Below are positions 35,480-44,025 of a stretch of DNA of 64,000 bases, piece by piece (position 1 is the stretch's first letter; the number at the start of each line of letters is the position of its first letter). A program made the translations under genes and the position numbers. Location: NCBI RefSeq assembly GCF_001440035.1, contig NZ_LJYG01000026.1, positions 97,844 to 161,843 of the forward strand, in the 5' to 3' direction. Below the pieces are notes generated by a model, which did no database searches, was not told where the DNA came from, and worked only from the letters and a program-made list of their open reading frames with translations. This DNA is from Bradyrhizobium manausense (GTDB taxonomy: Bacteria > Pseudomonadota > Alphaproteobacteria > Rhizobiales > Xanthobacteraceae).

Positions 35480-35550
35480 TCCGCCGGCCACCACCCTCGC
35501 GTAAGCTTTGCGGGGCAGATTGCAGGGCGGACCCTGCTGCTCGGTGACCT

Positions 35551-37632
35551 ATGGCCGATACGTTAGCTGCTAGCCTGCCGAATCCGCGACGCTTCGGCGC
35601 GGACGCCGTCTTCGCTGGCGGTATCGTGACCATGCTCACGATCCTGTTCCTGCCGATCCCTCCCATCCTGATCGACCTCGGCCTCGCTTTTTCGATCGCC
35701 CTGGCGGCGCTGATCCTGATGGTCGCGTTGTGGATCCAGCGGCCGCTCGATTTTTCCGCCTTCCCGACCGTGCTCCTCATCGCGACGATCCTGCGGCTCG
35801 CACTCAACGTCGCAACCACCCGCCTGATCCTGTCGCGCGGCGGAGAGGGCGAGACCGCTGCCGGCCACGTCGTCGCCGGCTTCTCGAAGTTCGTCATGGG
35901 CGGCGACTTCGTCATCGGATTGATCATTTTCGCGATCCTGGTCACGGTGAATTTCGTCGTGATCACCAAGGGCGCAACGCGTATCGCCGAAGTCGGCGCG
36001 CGCTTCACCCTGGACGCCATCCCCGGCAAGCAGATGGCGATCGACGCGGACCTCTCTGCAGGCCTGATCGATGACAAGGAAGCCCAACGCCGGCGCCGCG
36101 AGCTCGAAGAGGAGAGCTCCTTCTTCGGCGCGATGGACGGTGCCTCGAAATTCGTGCGCGGCGATGCCATCGCCGGCCTGATCATCACGGCGATCAACAT
36201 TTTCGGCGGCATCATCATCGGTGTCACTCATCACGGTCTGACCCTGTCTCGCGCCGCCGACGTCTACACAAAACTCTCCGTCGGCGACGGTCTGGTCACG
36301 CAGATGCCGGCACTGATCGTGTCGCTGTCGGCGGGTCTGCTGGTGTCCAAGGGCGGCACCAGAGGCTCGGCGGAGCAGGCGGTGCTGCGGCAGCTCGGCG
36401 GCTATCCACGCGCGGTGTCTGCCGCCTCCTTAATGATGTTCGTGCTTGCCTTGATGCCGGGGCTGCCGATGGCACCGTTCGTGCTTCTGGGCGGCGTCAT
36501 GGCCTTCGTCGGCTACTCGCTGCCGAAGCGGCAGGCGGCCGCGAAGCAGAAGGAGGATGCGCGCAAGGCCGAAGAGCGCGCCCAGAACGACGCCAAGGAA
36601 TCGGTCAAGGAATCGCTCAAGACCGCCGAGGTCGAGCTGTCGCTCGGCAGCCATCTGTCGGTTCACCTGCTCGGCTCGCGCAACGAGCTTGCCCACCGCG
36701 TCGCCAAGATCCGCAAGAAATTCGCCAAGCAGTACGGCTTCGTCATCCCCGAGATCAAGCTGTCGGACAATCTGGCGATCGACCCCAAGGGATACCAGAT
36801 CCGGATCCACGACACGCGCGTCGCCCATGGCGAACTCCGCATCGGCGAGGTGATGGTGCTGGTGGACAAGGACGGCAAGCCCGATGTGCCCGGTGACGAG
36901 GTGATCGAGCCCGCCTTCGGCATGAAGGCGCTGTGGGTGACGGAAGCCTTCACCGAGGAGGTCAAGCGGCAGGGCTGCAAGCCGGTCGACAATTTGTCGG
37001 TGCTGCTCACGCATCTCAGCGAAGTGCTGAGGGCAAATCTGTCGCAGCTGCTGTCCTACAAGGACATGCGCGCACTGCTCGACCGACTCGAACCCGAATA
37101 CAAGCGCCTTGTCGACGATCTCTGCCCGTCGCAGATCTCCTATTCCGGCCTGCTGGCGGTCCTGAAGATCCTGCTGGGTGAGCGGGTGTCGATCCGGAAT
37201 CTGCATCTGATCCTCGAGGCGATCGCCGAGATCGCGCCGCATGTCCGGCGCTCCGAGCAGGTTGCCGAGCACGTGCGGATGCGGCTGGCCCAGCAGATCT
37301 GCGGCGACCTCTCCGACAACGGCGTGCTCAACGTCCTTCGCCTCGGCAATCGCTGGGATCTCGCGTTCCATCAGAGCCTGAAGCGCGACGCCAAGGGTGA
37401 CGTCGTCGAGTTCGACGCCGATCCTCGGCTGATCGAGCAGTTCGCGACCGAAGCCAGCGCCGCGGTCCGGAAGTTCACCGAGGACGGCACCAGTGTGGTG
37501 CTGGCGGTGACGCCGGAGGCCCGACCCTATGTGCGCATGATTTTGGAGCGGGTGTTCCCGACCCTGCCGATCCTGTCGCATGTCGAGGTCGCTCGCAGCG
37601 CCGAGATCCGGGCGCTCGGAGCCATTTCGTGA
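35551..37632 (+). CDS. flhA: Flagellar export gate protein FlhA
   Basis: FlhA is the large export gate subunit that docks chaperone-substrate complexes. The 693-residue protein has eight N-terminal membrane helices with the conserved FHIPEP-type region ([40 protein letters not shown]) and a cytoplasmic domain with [20 protein letters not shown] and [20 protein letters not shown]. Length is normal. It overlaps fliR by 4 bases. Confidence 0.97.
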   Translation: MADTLAASLPNPRRFGADAVFAGGIVTMLTILFLPIPPILIDLGLAFSIALAALILMVALWIQRPLDFSAFPTVLLIATILRLALNVATTRLILSRGGEGETAAGHVVAGFSKFVMGGDFVIGLIIFAILVTVNFVVITKGATRIAEVGARFTLDAIPGKQMAIDADLSAGLIDDKEAQRRRRELEEESSFFGAMDGASKFVRGDAIAGLIITAINIFGGIIIGVTHHGLTLSRAADVYTKLSVGDGLVTQMPALIVSLSAGLLVSKGGTRGSAEQAVLRQLGGYPRAVSAASLMMFVLALMPGLPMAPFVLLGGVMAFVGYSLPKRQAAAKQKEDARKAEERAQNDAKESVKESLKTAEVELSLGSHLSVHLLGSRNELAHRVAKIRKKFAKQYGFVIPEIKLSDNLAIDPKGYQIRIHDTRVAHGELRIGEVMVLVDKDGKPDVPGDEVIEPAFGMKALWVTEAFTEEVKRQGCKPVDNLSVLLTHLSEVLRANLSQLLSYKDMRALLDRLEPEYKRLVDDLCPSQISYSGLLAVLKILLGERVSIRNLHLILEAIAEIAPHVRRSEQVAEHVRMRLAQQICGDLSDNGVLNVLRLGNRWDLAFHQSLKRDAKGDVVEFDADPRLIEQFATEASAAVRKFTEDGTSVVLAVTPEARPYVRMILERVFPTLPILSHVEVARSAEIRALGAIS

Positions 37633-38381
37633 TCATCGGCCTCACTGACCACGTGCTCGTCACGTTCATCGTGTTCTGCCGCATCGGCGCCTGCCTGATG
37701 CTGGTGCCTGGCTACTCCAGCGTGAACGTTCCGCCGCAAATCCGCCTGTTCGTCGCCCTGGTCACGACCTTCGCGCTGGCGCCGATTCTTGTCGCCATCC
37801 TGAAGCCGCTCGTCGACGGCGCCTCGCCCCCTTCGCTGGCGCTGCTGATCGGCACAGAGCTTCTGGTCGGCGGCGTCATCGGTCTCGGCGGGCGTGTGTT
37901 CTTCCTCGCGCTCCAGACCATGCTCACCGTGATGGCGAGCGCGATCGGGCTCAGCAGCATCCCGGGCACGCCCGTCGGCGACACCGATCCGGCGCCGCCC
38001 GTGGTGCCGCTGATCATGGCCGCCGTCACCACGCTGTTCTTCCTGACTGATCAGCACTGGCAGGTGTTGCGCGGGCTGATGAACTCCTACGACGTCTGGC
38101 ATCCCGGCGAGAAGCTGACCGGCGAGATGGCGCTGAACCAGCTGGTGAGCCGTCTCGCCGACGCGTTCGTGCTGACGCTGCGGATCACCAGCCCCTTCAT
38201 CGTCTATTCCGTCATCGTCAATTTCTCGGTTGGTCTCATCAACAAGCTGACCCCGGCGATACCGGTCTATTTCGTCTCGGTGCCATTCGTCCTGTTCGGT
38301 GGTTTCCTGCTGCTCTATCTCACCAGCGACGAGCTGCTGGCGCAATTCATGCTGGGCCTGTCGTCATGGCTGGCGGGATGA
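37629..38381 (+). CDS. fliR: Flagellar export gate protein FliR
   Basis: FliR completes the FliPQR gate. The 250-residue protein starts with GTG 37629 overlapping the flhA stop (GTGA) and has hydrophobic segments throughout, including [20 protein letters not shown] at the N-terminus, which is characteristic, and [20 protein letters not shown] with [20 protein letters not shown], the FliR C-terminal region. Confidence 0.96.
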   Translation: MIIGLTDHVLVTFIVFCRIGACLMLVPGYSSVNVPPQIRLFVALVTTFALAPILVAILKPLVDGASPPSLALLIGTELLVGGVIGLGGRVFFLALQTMLTVMASAIGLSSIPGTPVGDTDPAPPVVPLIMAAVTTLFFLTDQHWQVLRGLMNSYDVWHPGEKLTGEMALNQLVSRLADAFVLTLRITSPFIVYSVIVNFSVGLINKLTPAIPVYFVSVPFVLFGGFLLLYLTSDELLAQFMLGLSSWLAG

Positions 38382-38388
38382 TTGGGTC

Positions 38389-38808
38389 ATGACCTCGCGC
38401 GCGGACAAGCTCGGTCGAATCGTCTCGCTGATCAAGCTTCAGCTCCGGCTGTCCGAATGGCAGCTCTCACAATTGCGGCAACAGGAGCAGACCATGCAGG
38501 ATGAGCAGGCCTGGCTGGTGGGAACGCTGAACGAAGGCAAAACGCCGGCCGGATCGTCCAGCGATTCGATTGCGCGGCGCCTCAACAGGACCAGCGTCGG
38601 CGCTCGCGCCGTGCAGGAACGCGCCGCGATGCAGCTCGACAAGGTCCGCTCGGAGACCCGGCGTGTGAAGCAGCTCGAGGAGGTCGCCAGGGCGGCGCTC
38701 GCCGACAAGCTGCGCGCCGCAGAGAAGCGCTCGCTCGAAGACATGATGGGAATACACGCCGCCGCGCGCGATCTGACGCCGCGGCCAACCACCCGGGCCA
38801 AGACATGA
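38389..38808 (+). CDS. Coiled-coil protein, FliJ candidate
   Basis: A 139-residue, largely helical, charged protein started at ATG 38389, 7 bases after fliR. It is rich in Arg, Lys, Glu and Gln with heptad-like helices (KLQLRLSEWQLSQLRQQEQ and QERAAMQLDKVRSETRRVKQ) and no membrane segment. No other gene in the locus fits FliJ, the coiled-coil export chaperone that works with FliI/FliH; size, position and shape agree, but sequence identity to FliJ is not evident by eye. It overlaps the next gene by 4 bases. Confidence 0.5.
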   Translation: MTSRADKLGRIVSLIKLQLRLSEWQLSQLRQQEQTMQDEQAWLVGTLNEGKTPAGSSSDSIARRLNRTSVGARAVQERAAMQLDKVRSETRRVKQLEEVARAALADKLRAAEKRSLEDMMGIHAAARDLTPRPTTRAKT

Positions 38809-39272
38809 TCGTAACACCGACATCCGACCTCGTTCTTGATGTCCTCGACGCCGCCGATCCGGTGACGCAGCGGATGGCGACGGCGAAGCTGGAGTCGCTG
38901 AGATCGTCGGGCGTCGATTTTGCTGCGACGATGGATGCGACGGCCAGCAAGGCGGCCGATCAATCCGCCGCAAGTGTGACGGAGGCGCAATCGGGGTTGG
39001 TGAACGGGCCGCCGGTGCAGGTGATCAAGAAGCCTGGCCCGGACGAGGTCTATCGCAAGTTCGAAGCGTTCATTCTCCAGACCTTCGTCGAGACGATGCT
39101 GCCGAAGGAGTCTGACGAAGTATTCGGCAAGGGCACCGCGGGCGGCATCTGGAAATCGATGCTGGCCGAGCAGCTCGGCGCCCAGCTCGCGAAGGGCAAG
39201 GGGATCGGAATTGCCAAGCAGCTCGCGGCCGCGCATCCGGCAGGCCCGGAGGCCGCGGGCAAGTCGGACTGA
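38805..39272 (+). CDS. flgJ: FlgJ-like rod-binding protein (no muramidase domain)
   Basis: The 155-residue protein contains YRKFEAFILQTFVETMLPKE and GTAGGIWKSMLAEQLGAQLA followed by GKGIGIAKQL, the signature of the FlgJ N-terminal rod-capping domain. The C-terminal peptidoglycan hydrolase of enteric FlgJ is absent; the transglycosylase at 29467 may supply that activity. It overlaps the preceding gene by 4 bases. Confidence 0.85.
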   Translation: MIVTPTSDLVLDVLDAADPVTQRMATAKLESLRSSGVDFAATMDATASKAADQSAASVTEAQSGLVNGPPVQVIKKPGPDEVYRKFEAFILQTFVETMLPKESDEVFGKGTAGGIWKSMLAEQLGAQLAKGKGIGIAKQLAAAHPAGPEAAGKSD

Positions 39273-39316
39273 TGGATATTGGACCTGGGTGACGAAAGTT
39301 GAGGGGTGGATTTGCT

Positions 39317-39856
39317 ATGCAGGTAGAACAAGGCGCGACGGCCCAGGTGATGGAGCAGCCGGTCATTGAGCAACACGTCCTCGACATCGAGGCCGTGACG
39401 GAGGCTGCGCCGAGCGACGTTCTGTTGCCTGCGCTCCTGCCTCGTGTCGCCAGCGACATGACGCCCGACGACCCTGAAGCGGCGAGGTTGGAGGTGGTGC
39501 GGTCCGAAGAGGTCCGCGGATTGCTGGTCGCAATTCGCCGGCTCGAAACCATTGTCGAGGAGGAGACTATCGCGCTCGCCACCGGACAGAAGGTCGACTT
39601 CGACGACTTCAGCGCCCGCAAGAGCCGGAGCATGCTCGAATTCGTCCGCCTGATGCGGGCGCGGATGCATCTCGGCAGCGAAACCGAGATCACCGACGAA
39701 ATTCAGCGGCTGCGCGAGAAGCTCGAGCGAAACCGCTCTCTCCTCGAAATGCACTACGACGCCGTACGTGAGGTCGCGAGCATCATCCTCAGGGCGATCA
39801 AGGAAGCCGAATCGGATGGCACGTACACCGGTCGCGCAGCGCAGGACAGAAAATGA
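39317..39856 (+). CDS. FlgN-like export chaperone
   Basis: A 179-residue helical protein from ATG 39317; TTG 39299 would add six residues. Segments SEEVRGLLVAIRRLETIVEE and NRSLLEMHYDAVREVASIIL with KEAESDGTYTGR at the end recall the FlgN family, chaperones for FlgK and FlgL. The acidic N-terminal 60 residues are unconserved. Position at the end of the fliF block fits a flagellar chaperone. It overlaps the next gene by 4 bases. Confidence 0.55.
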   Translation: MQVEQGATAQVMEQPVIEQHVLDIEAVTEAAPSDVLLPALLPRVASDMTPDDPEAARLEVVRSEEVRGLLVAIRRLETIVEEETIALATGQKVDFDDFSARKSRSMLEFVRLMRARMHLGSETEITDEIQRLREKLERNRSLLEMHYDAVREVASIILRAIKEAESDGTYTGRAAQDRK

Positions 39857-40311
39857 TCAAGCTGGTGCTGGCCGGGCTCTGGGTATGCATCCTCACCGCG
39901 GGGACGAGCTATGGGGTTGCCTATTGGAAGGAAAATGGCAGCCTGCTGCCCGCGAAGGACGAATATCTTGAAGGGCTGCAATACCAGAAGACGCGGGCGC
40001 TGAGCGTGCCCATGGTCGAGGGCGGCGCTGTGCAGGGCTACATCGTCGCGCGCTTCGTCTACACAGTTGAGGCGAAGACCATGCACCAGCTGACCGTTCC
40101 GCCGGAGCCGTTCGTCGTCGACGAGGCCTTCCGCAGGATCTACGCTGACGACAAGCTCGATTTCAGGAAGCTCGCCCGTTACGATCTCTCCGTCCTCACC
40201 TCGGCGATCAAGCAGCGCGTCAACGATCGGATGCAGGCCGACATCGTCCAGGACGTCCTGGTCGAGGACTTCAACTACGTCTCCAAGGAAGAATTCCAGC
40301 AGAAGCCGTAG
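39853..40311 (+). CDS. Single-pass membrane protein, FliL-like
   Basis: A 152-residue protein with one N-terminal membrane helix (LVLAGLWVCILTAGTSYGVA) and a periplasmic domain. VPMVEGGAVQGYIVARFVYT and the ending QADIVQDVLVEDFNYVSKEE resemble the beta strands and last helix-strand of the FliL fold, so it may be a second, diverged FliL; the primary fliL is at 18355. This is an inference from pattern, not from a firm match. It is the last gene of the fliF block and is followed by a strong terminator. Confidence 0.5.
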   Translation: MIKLVLAGLWVCILTAGTSYGVAYWKENGSLLPAKDEYLEGLQYQKTRALSVPMVEGGAVQGYIVARFVYTVEAKTMHQLTVPPEPFVVDEAFRRIYADDKLDFRKLARYDLSVLTSAIKQRVNDRMQADIVQDVLVEDFNYVSKEEFQQKP

Positions 40312-40365
40312 TGCGCCGGTCCGCGAAACCGCGCAGGCCTGACGACTCCCGGCCGTCAAAAACAA

Positions 40366-40409
40366 CCGGCCCCTGCGGGAGCTTCCCGCAGGGGCCGGGG
40401 GTCGTTTGC
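40366..40409. terminator. Bidirectional terminator between the fliF block and ftcR
   Basis: CCGGCCCCTGCGGGAGCTTCCCGCAGGGGCCGG is a very stable hairpin between convergent genes, with A-rich sequence (AAAAACAA) on its left side and GTCGTTT on its right, so it can end transcripts from both strands. Confidence 0.9.
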
Positions 40410-40425
40410 GAGCCGGCTTGCCGCG

Positions 40426-41196
40426 TCAGTTGCCGGCCGGGTAGGCCGCAGGCGCGGCATGAGCCCGGTTCAGGAGGATGCCGACCTCGTCGAACTCCTG
40501 CATCGGCTCGTCGATCGTCTCGTTGGCCGGGATGTTGAGCCGGTATCCGACATAGCGGCGGGCCACGATCGCGTCGAAACCGAGGCGGTCGCGGAGCTTT
40601 TTGCGTAGCTTGCTGACGTGACTTTCGATCACGCTCTCGTCGAAGGTGGATTCAAAGATGCCGTAGACCGCGTTGAAGATCTGCGTCTTGGTGATCCATT
40701 TGCCGTGGTTGCTGACCATATATTCGAGGATGCGCAGCTCGCGGCGGGGCAGCGTCAGGGCGTGGCCCGCGATTTCGGGGTCACGTCCGTTGAAGAAGAC
40801 CTGGATCCTGGTCTCGCAGGGCCTTGGCAACTCTCCGACCCGGCGGCGAGCGATCGCGGCCGTTCGGGCGAGGATCTCACGCAGATGGATCGGTACGTGG
40901 ACGACGTCGTCCACACCGGATTCGAACAGCTCCAGCGTATTCTTGAGCATCTTTTGGCCGCTCATTGCGATGATCGGAGCCGCAGACCGCTTGCGCATCG
41001 CCCGCGGCAGGCTTCCGCGGGCATCGCAGTCCCCCAGAAGGAAGGCATCGACGGCTGCAAGGTCCGATTCACTCGCGGATTGCAGCCAGTCCCAGAATTC
41101 TCCGGAGGAGAAGCCGATCGACGATACGCCTTCGCGAACGAGCCCTCCTACGTAGCTGTTCGTGACGCTCTCGCGATCATCAACGATAATATACAT
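40426..41196 (-). CDS. ftcR: FtcR-like response regulator of flagellar genes
   Basis: FtcR is the master regulator of flagellar genes in Brucella, and a homologue (LafR) controls lateral flagella in Bradyrhizobium. ATG 41196 gives 256 residues: a receiver-like domain (YIIVDDRESVTNSYVGGLVR, then AFLLGDCDAR and PIIAMSG) and an OmpR-type winged helix (LTLPRRELRILEYMVSN, TQIFNAVYG, VSKLRKKLRDRLG, RRYVGYRL). The receiver lacks the conserved Lys (VHVPIH where most have K-P) and has Ser instead of Thr, so it may work without phosphorylation. No kinase gene is next to it. A start at 41220 would add 8 residues. Confidence 0.88.
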   Translation of the reverse strand: MYIIVDDRESVTNSYVGGLVREGVSSIGFSSGEFWDWLQSASESDLAAVDAFLLGDCDARGSLPRAMRKRSAAPIIAMSGQKMLKNTLELFESGVDDVVHVPIHLREILARTAAIARRRVGELPRPCETRIQVFFNGRDPEIAGHALTLPRRELRILEYMVSNHGKWITKTQIFNAVYGIFESTFDESVIESHVSKLRKKLRDRLGFDAIVARRYVGYRLNIPANETIDEPMQEFDEVGILLNRAHAAPAAYPAGN

Positions 41197-42006
41197 CAGT
41201 CTTTCGCCCCTGTTTCGCACTTGCTGTAGCCGGGAGGTTTGTTGTGATGCCCCGGTTCGGCGGCCATGCTGTTTGACGATATTCCCTCCCGCGAACCGTT
41301 ATTGTGGTCTCGATATTCGCGGGCAGCCCTACGCATTCAGTGCCCACATGTGTGGGCCTGCTACTTCGACTCGATACTGAACGCTTACTGCGTGAAGCCC
41401 GGCGGGTGTCTACAGATCACCTTGCGGGGCGGATTGAGATAGCGACGTAGTACAGCTGCGTTACGTTGCTCATCGCGTCCGAACGCCACTGAACTCTGTC
41501 GATCTCCTCGCCAACGGGCGAGAATCACTTAAGACAGACCGTAACAATTGCCGATTTCCGATCAAGCGTGCGGAACAAAGCGTTTGCTACGTGTGCTTGA
41601 TGCTGTTGGTTTGTTTCCAGTTGTCTCTTTGTATGTCCGAACGCATCAGTTGATTTGAAATTCGAACCAGTTTTGCACCTTAGCGGTTATAAAGTTCCTA
41701 TGCCCGTACAAACAAAGCCATTTTGAGTCGTGTCACTGAGCCGTCATACCGGGGATTTTCAACCCGGGATTGACTCCTCTGGCCGGGGACTCACGTGCGA
41801 CAATTCGACTCATGTATGGCGGCGAGACTCCAGCTTGGCAAAATCTTGGCGAGTGTGTGTCTTTCGAGTCGCACTTTTGAGTCACGCATGATGCGCCAGA
41901 CTCGCCTGTGCTTCATGCGCGACGAAAAAGTTCTGACGCGCACGTTTCAGGCAAGCTTCGCCAACTAGCTTCGTTCGACAGATCAAAACGAACGGAGCAT
42001 TTTCAA
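41197..42006. other. Long intergenic region upstream of ftcR
   Basis: About 810 bases between the divergent ftcR and the next plus-strand gene, less GC-rich than the neighbours (most clearly about 41500-41760). I see no convincing gene. It must contain the promoters of both genes; its size suggests complex control of ftcR. Confidence 0.5.
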
Positions 42007-42942
42007 ATGTTGTCCGATGGAAAAACGCGTCCCGCTGAAGCTGCGGATTTGACCGCGGCTGCGAAGCTTGCTCCGGACACACGCGATACCAAGCCCAATA
42101 ATAACACGCGCACGGCCAAGCCCGCGGCAGGCGCGAAGCCTGCATCATTGTCGAACGACGAAGCCGCAGCGAAAGAGGCGCTCGAAGGATTGAAGCGCAT
42201 TCGTGCCAAGGCGCGCCTCGACAAGATGGCGATACCAAAGCCTGCGCCTGCCGTCATCAAGCCGGCGATGATCGTAGCCAAGCCGCCGCCGCCGCGCCCG
42301 GCTTGGGTCGTTCCGCTCGCGACACTGGCGATTGCCGCCATCCTGGTGGTCTGCGCGTGCACCGGCGTTATTGCCTATCTCACCACGCAGCCGGGCCAGA
42401 CCAATGCCACGGCCAATGCGGAGATCAGGAATCTGCGCGAAACGGTCGCCCAGCTCCGCAAGCAATTGTCCGGCGTATCAGAGAATCTCGATGGCCTGCG
42501 CACCGCGGTCGATCAATCAAGCAAGGCAACCAGCGATCGTTTCGGCCGGTTTGCCGAAAATCTGGATCGTATCGAGCGAGTCAGTTCGTCTTCGACGGCG
42601 AAGCTCGACAGGCTCGCCCAGGCCCAAATCCAGGCGCCGGTGCAAGTCGCCGCGCAGCCGTCGCCGGCGATGCCGGTGATCGCGTCGGTGGCCGCGCCGG
42701 AGACCACGGGCTCGGTGGCTCCGGTCGAGCGCAGCTCGGCGCCGCGCAAAGTGGTCAAGGGCTGGTCGGTTCGCCAGGCCTATGAGGGCATCGCGATCCT
42801 GCAGGGCCCGAACGGTGTCGTCGAGGCCGTGCTCGGGCAGCAGGTGCCGAATCTCGGTCGGATCGAGGAGATCAGGAACGAGAACGGCCGTCTCGTCGTG
42901 GAAACCAGCGGCGGCGGTGTCATCTATTCAGCACGCAAGTGA
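42007..42942 (+). CDS. Single-pass membrane protein of unknown function
   Basis: From ATG 42007 the protein has 311 residues: a polar, low-complexity cytoplasmic N-terminus (about 1-95), one membrane helix (PLATLAIAAILVVCACTGVI), a coiled coil (ANAEIRNLRETVAQLRKQLS and onward), a Pro/Ala linker and a compact C-terminal domain (GWSVRQAYEGIAILQGPNGV, ending ETSGGGVIYSAR). The last domain looks like a small beta structure. I do not recognise a function. It lies between ftcR and the second MarR gene. The frame is open to 41908, but that part has no support. Confidence 0.75.
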   Translation: MLSDGKTRPAEAADLTAAAKLAPDTRDTKPNNNTRTAKPAAGAKPASLSNDEAAAKEALEGLKRIRAKARLDKMAIPKPAPAVIKPAMIVAKPPPPRPAWVVPLATLAIAAILVVCACTGVIAYLTTQPGQTNATANAEIRNLRETVAQLRKQLSGVSENLDGLRTAVDQSSKATSDRFGRFAENLDRIERVSSSSTAKLDRLAQAQIQAPVQVAAQPSPAMPVIASVAAPETTGSVAPVERSSAPRKVVKGWSVRQAYEGIAILQGPNGVVEAVLGQQVPNLGRIEEIRNENGRLVVETSGGGVIYSARK

Positions 42943-42955
42943 GCGGCGGAGGCTT

Positions 42956-43534
42956 CTATTGTCGGTGATGCTCGAAGCTGGTGCATAGCAGCTCGATCTC
43001 GGCCTCCGCGATCGGCGCACGAAACAGCCGGCAGGTGAACTCGACCGTCGACTTGTTCTCGGAAGCTGTGCGATCCTCCCGCAGGAAGATGCATCGCTTG
43101 CAGATGTCGGTGTGGTGCCGCTGTTCGGCGGCATCCGCCTGATCGAGCACTTGACGCAACGTGTCGCGGAAGCGAAGCTTGCTGTCATCGTCGAGAACGG
43201 CGAAGGCATCGACCAGGCCGTTGACCGGATCGCGGGCCAGAAACTTCTTGCCTTGCTGCGTCACGCTAAGCATGACCGAGCGCTTGTCCTTGGAGGAGCG
43301 GGTTCGCTCCACATAACCGAGGCGTTCGAGCTCGCCGATGATGAAGGAGGCGGTGCCGCGCGTCGTGCCGACATAGCTTGCCAGCGCCGACGGCGTCCGT
43401 GAGAACCGATTCGCACGGAAGAGGAAGCGCAGCGCCATCCACTCGCGATCCCGCATGCCATGCTTGGTGCCTTCGAACCACAGGATCCGCGCCACCTGTC
43501 CCAACAATTCGATTGCTTCGCGAGCCAAATTCAT
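42956..43534 (-). CDS. MarR-family regulator with C-terminal Cys cluster (right copy)
   Basis: A 192-residue paralogue of the regulator at 3717-4352, aligned from NLAREAIELLGQ to the end. The winged helix covers TPSALASYVGTTRGTASFII and SSKDKRSVMLSVTQQG. The C-terminal Cys pattern is the same: CKRC, EFTCRLFRAP, ELLCTSFE (C-x2-C-x19-C-x15-C). I chose the inner ATG at 43534 because it matches the paralogue; the frame opens 7 codons earlier at 43555. Together the two genes bracket the flagellar locus. It is convergent with the membrane-protein gene, 13 bases apart. Confidence 0.82.
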   Translation of the reverse strand: MNLAREAIELLGQVARILWFEGTKHGMRDREWMALRFLFRANRFSRTPSALASYVGTTRGTASFIIGELERLGYVERTRSSKDKRSVMLSVTQQGKKFLARDPVNGLVDAFAVLDDDSKLRFRDTLRQVLDQADAAEQRHHTDICKRCIFLREDRTASENKSTVEFTCRLFRAPIAEAEIELLCTSFEHHRQ

Positions 43535-43938
43535 TTCGATGCCAGATAGGATCAAGCTTTGTTCAATTGAGCGTTCGGGGGCGCAATCGCTGCGGGTTCG
43601 GAATGAAGCCGTCTAGCGTTGCTTCGCGCGAGACCAAAAGAACATGCCGCGCTTGGAAGACGCTTCTCCGTTCTGGAGATGGAACATTCGGGAGTGGAAC
43701 TAGAGCGTCACAAAGAAAGTTCGAGTAAACTGCAAAGCTCAACTGATCCGAAAATTTCAGTCAAATGGTGCGGGCCCGCTGTGTTCGGGCAACATCATGT
43801 GTTGCTGCGGCAACGATCCCGGGCAAGGGGCGGGCGAACCCGATTTTTCGGTTAATGGATGTTGCGACGCAATGCGGCCACACGGTTAAATCGGGCACGG
43901 AAATCGTACCGGGAAATTCGCGAGTGCCGTCAGGAGGC
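43535..43938. other. Intergenic stretch without a convincing gene
   Basis: About 400 bases upstream of the second MarR gene. Short open frames are present but have no motif or good ribosome-binding site. The promoter of the MarR gene should lie at its left end. Confidence 0.45.
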
Positions 43939-44007
43939 ATTCAGTTCGCGGGCGCGCTGGTTGGCGGCTGGCTGGCAGATCGTCTCGGCCTCAAGCCGGT
44001 GATGATC
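43939..44007 (+). pseudogene. Remnant of an MFS transporter gene
   Basis: The translated stretch IQFAGALVGGWLADRLGLKP, continuing VMI, has the loop 2-3 signature of major facilitator transporters (G-x3-D-R-x-G-x2-P). The surrounding frame has no further transporter sequence and no membrane helices, so this looks like a decayed fragment in front of the convergent SDR gene. It is short, hence the modest confidence. Confidence 0.4.
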
Positions 44008-44025
44008 CGGCCGCAGCTCGCAAGA

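Noticed and set aside
38299..38388. Longer start of the FliJ candidate at 38299
   Set aside because: This part overlaps the end of fliR in another frame; ATG 38389 is 7 bases after the fliR stop and gives a compact helical protein.
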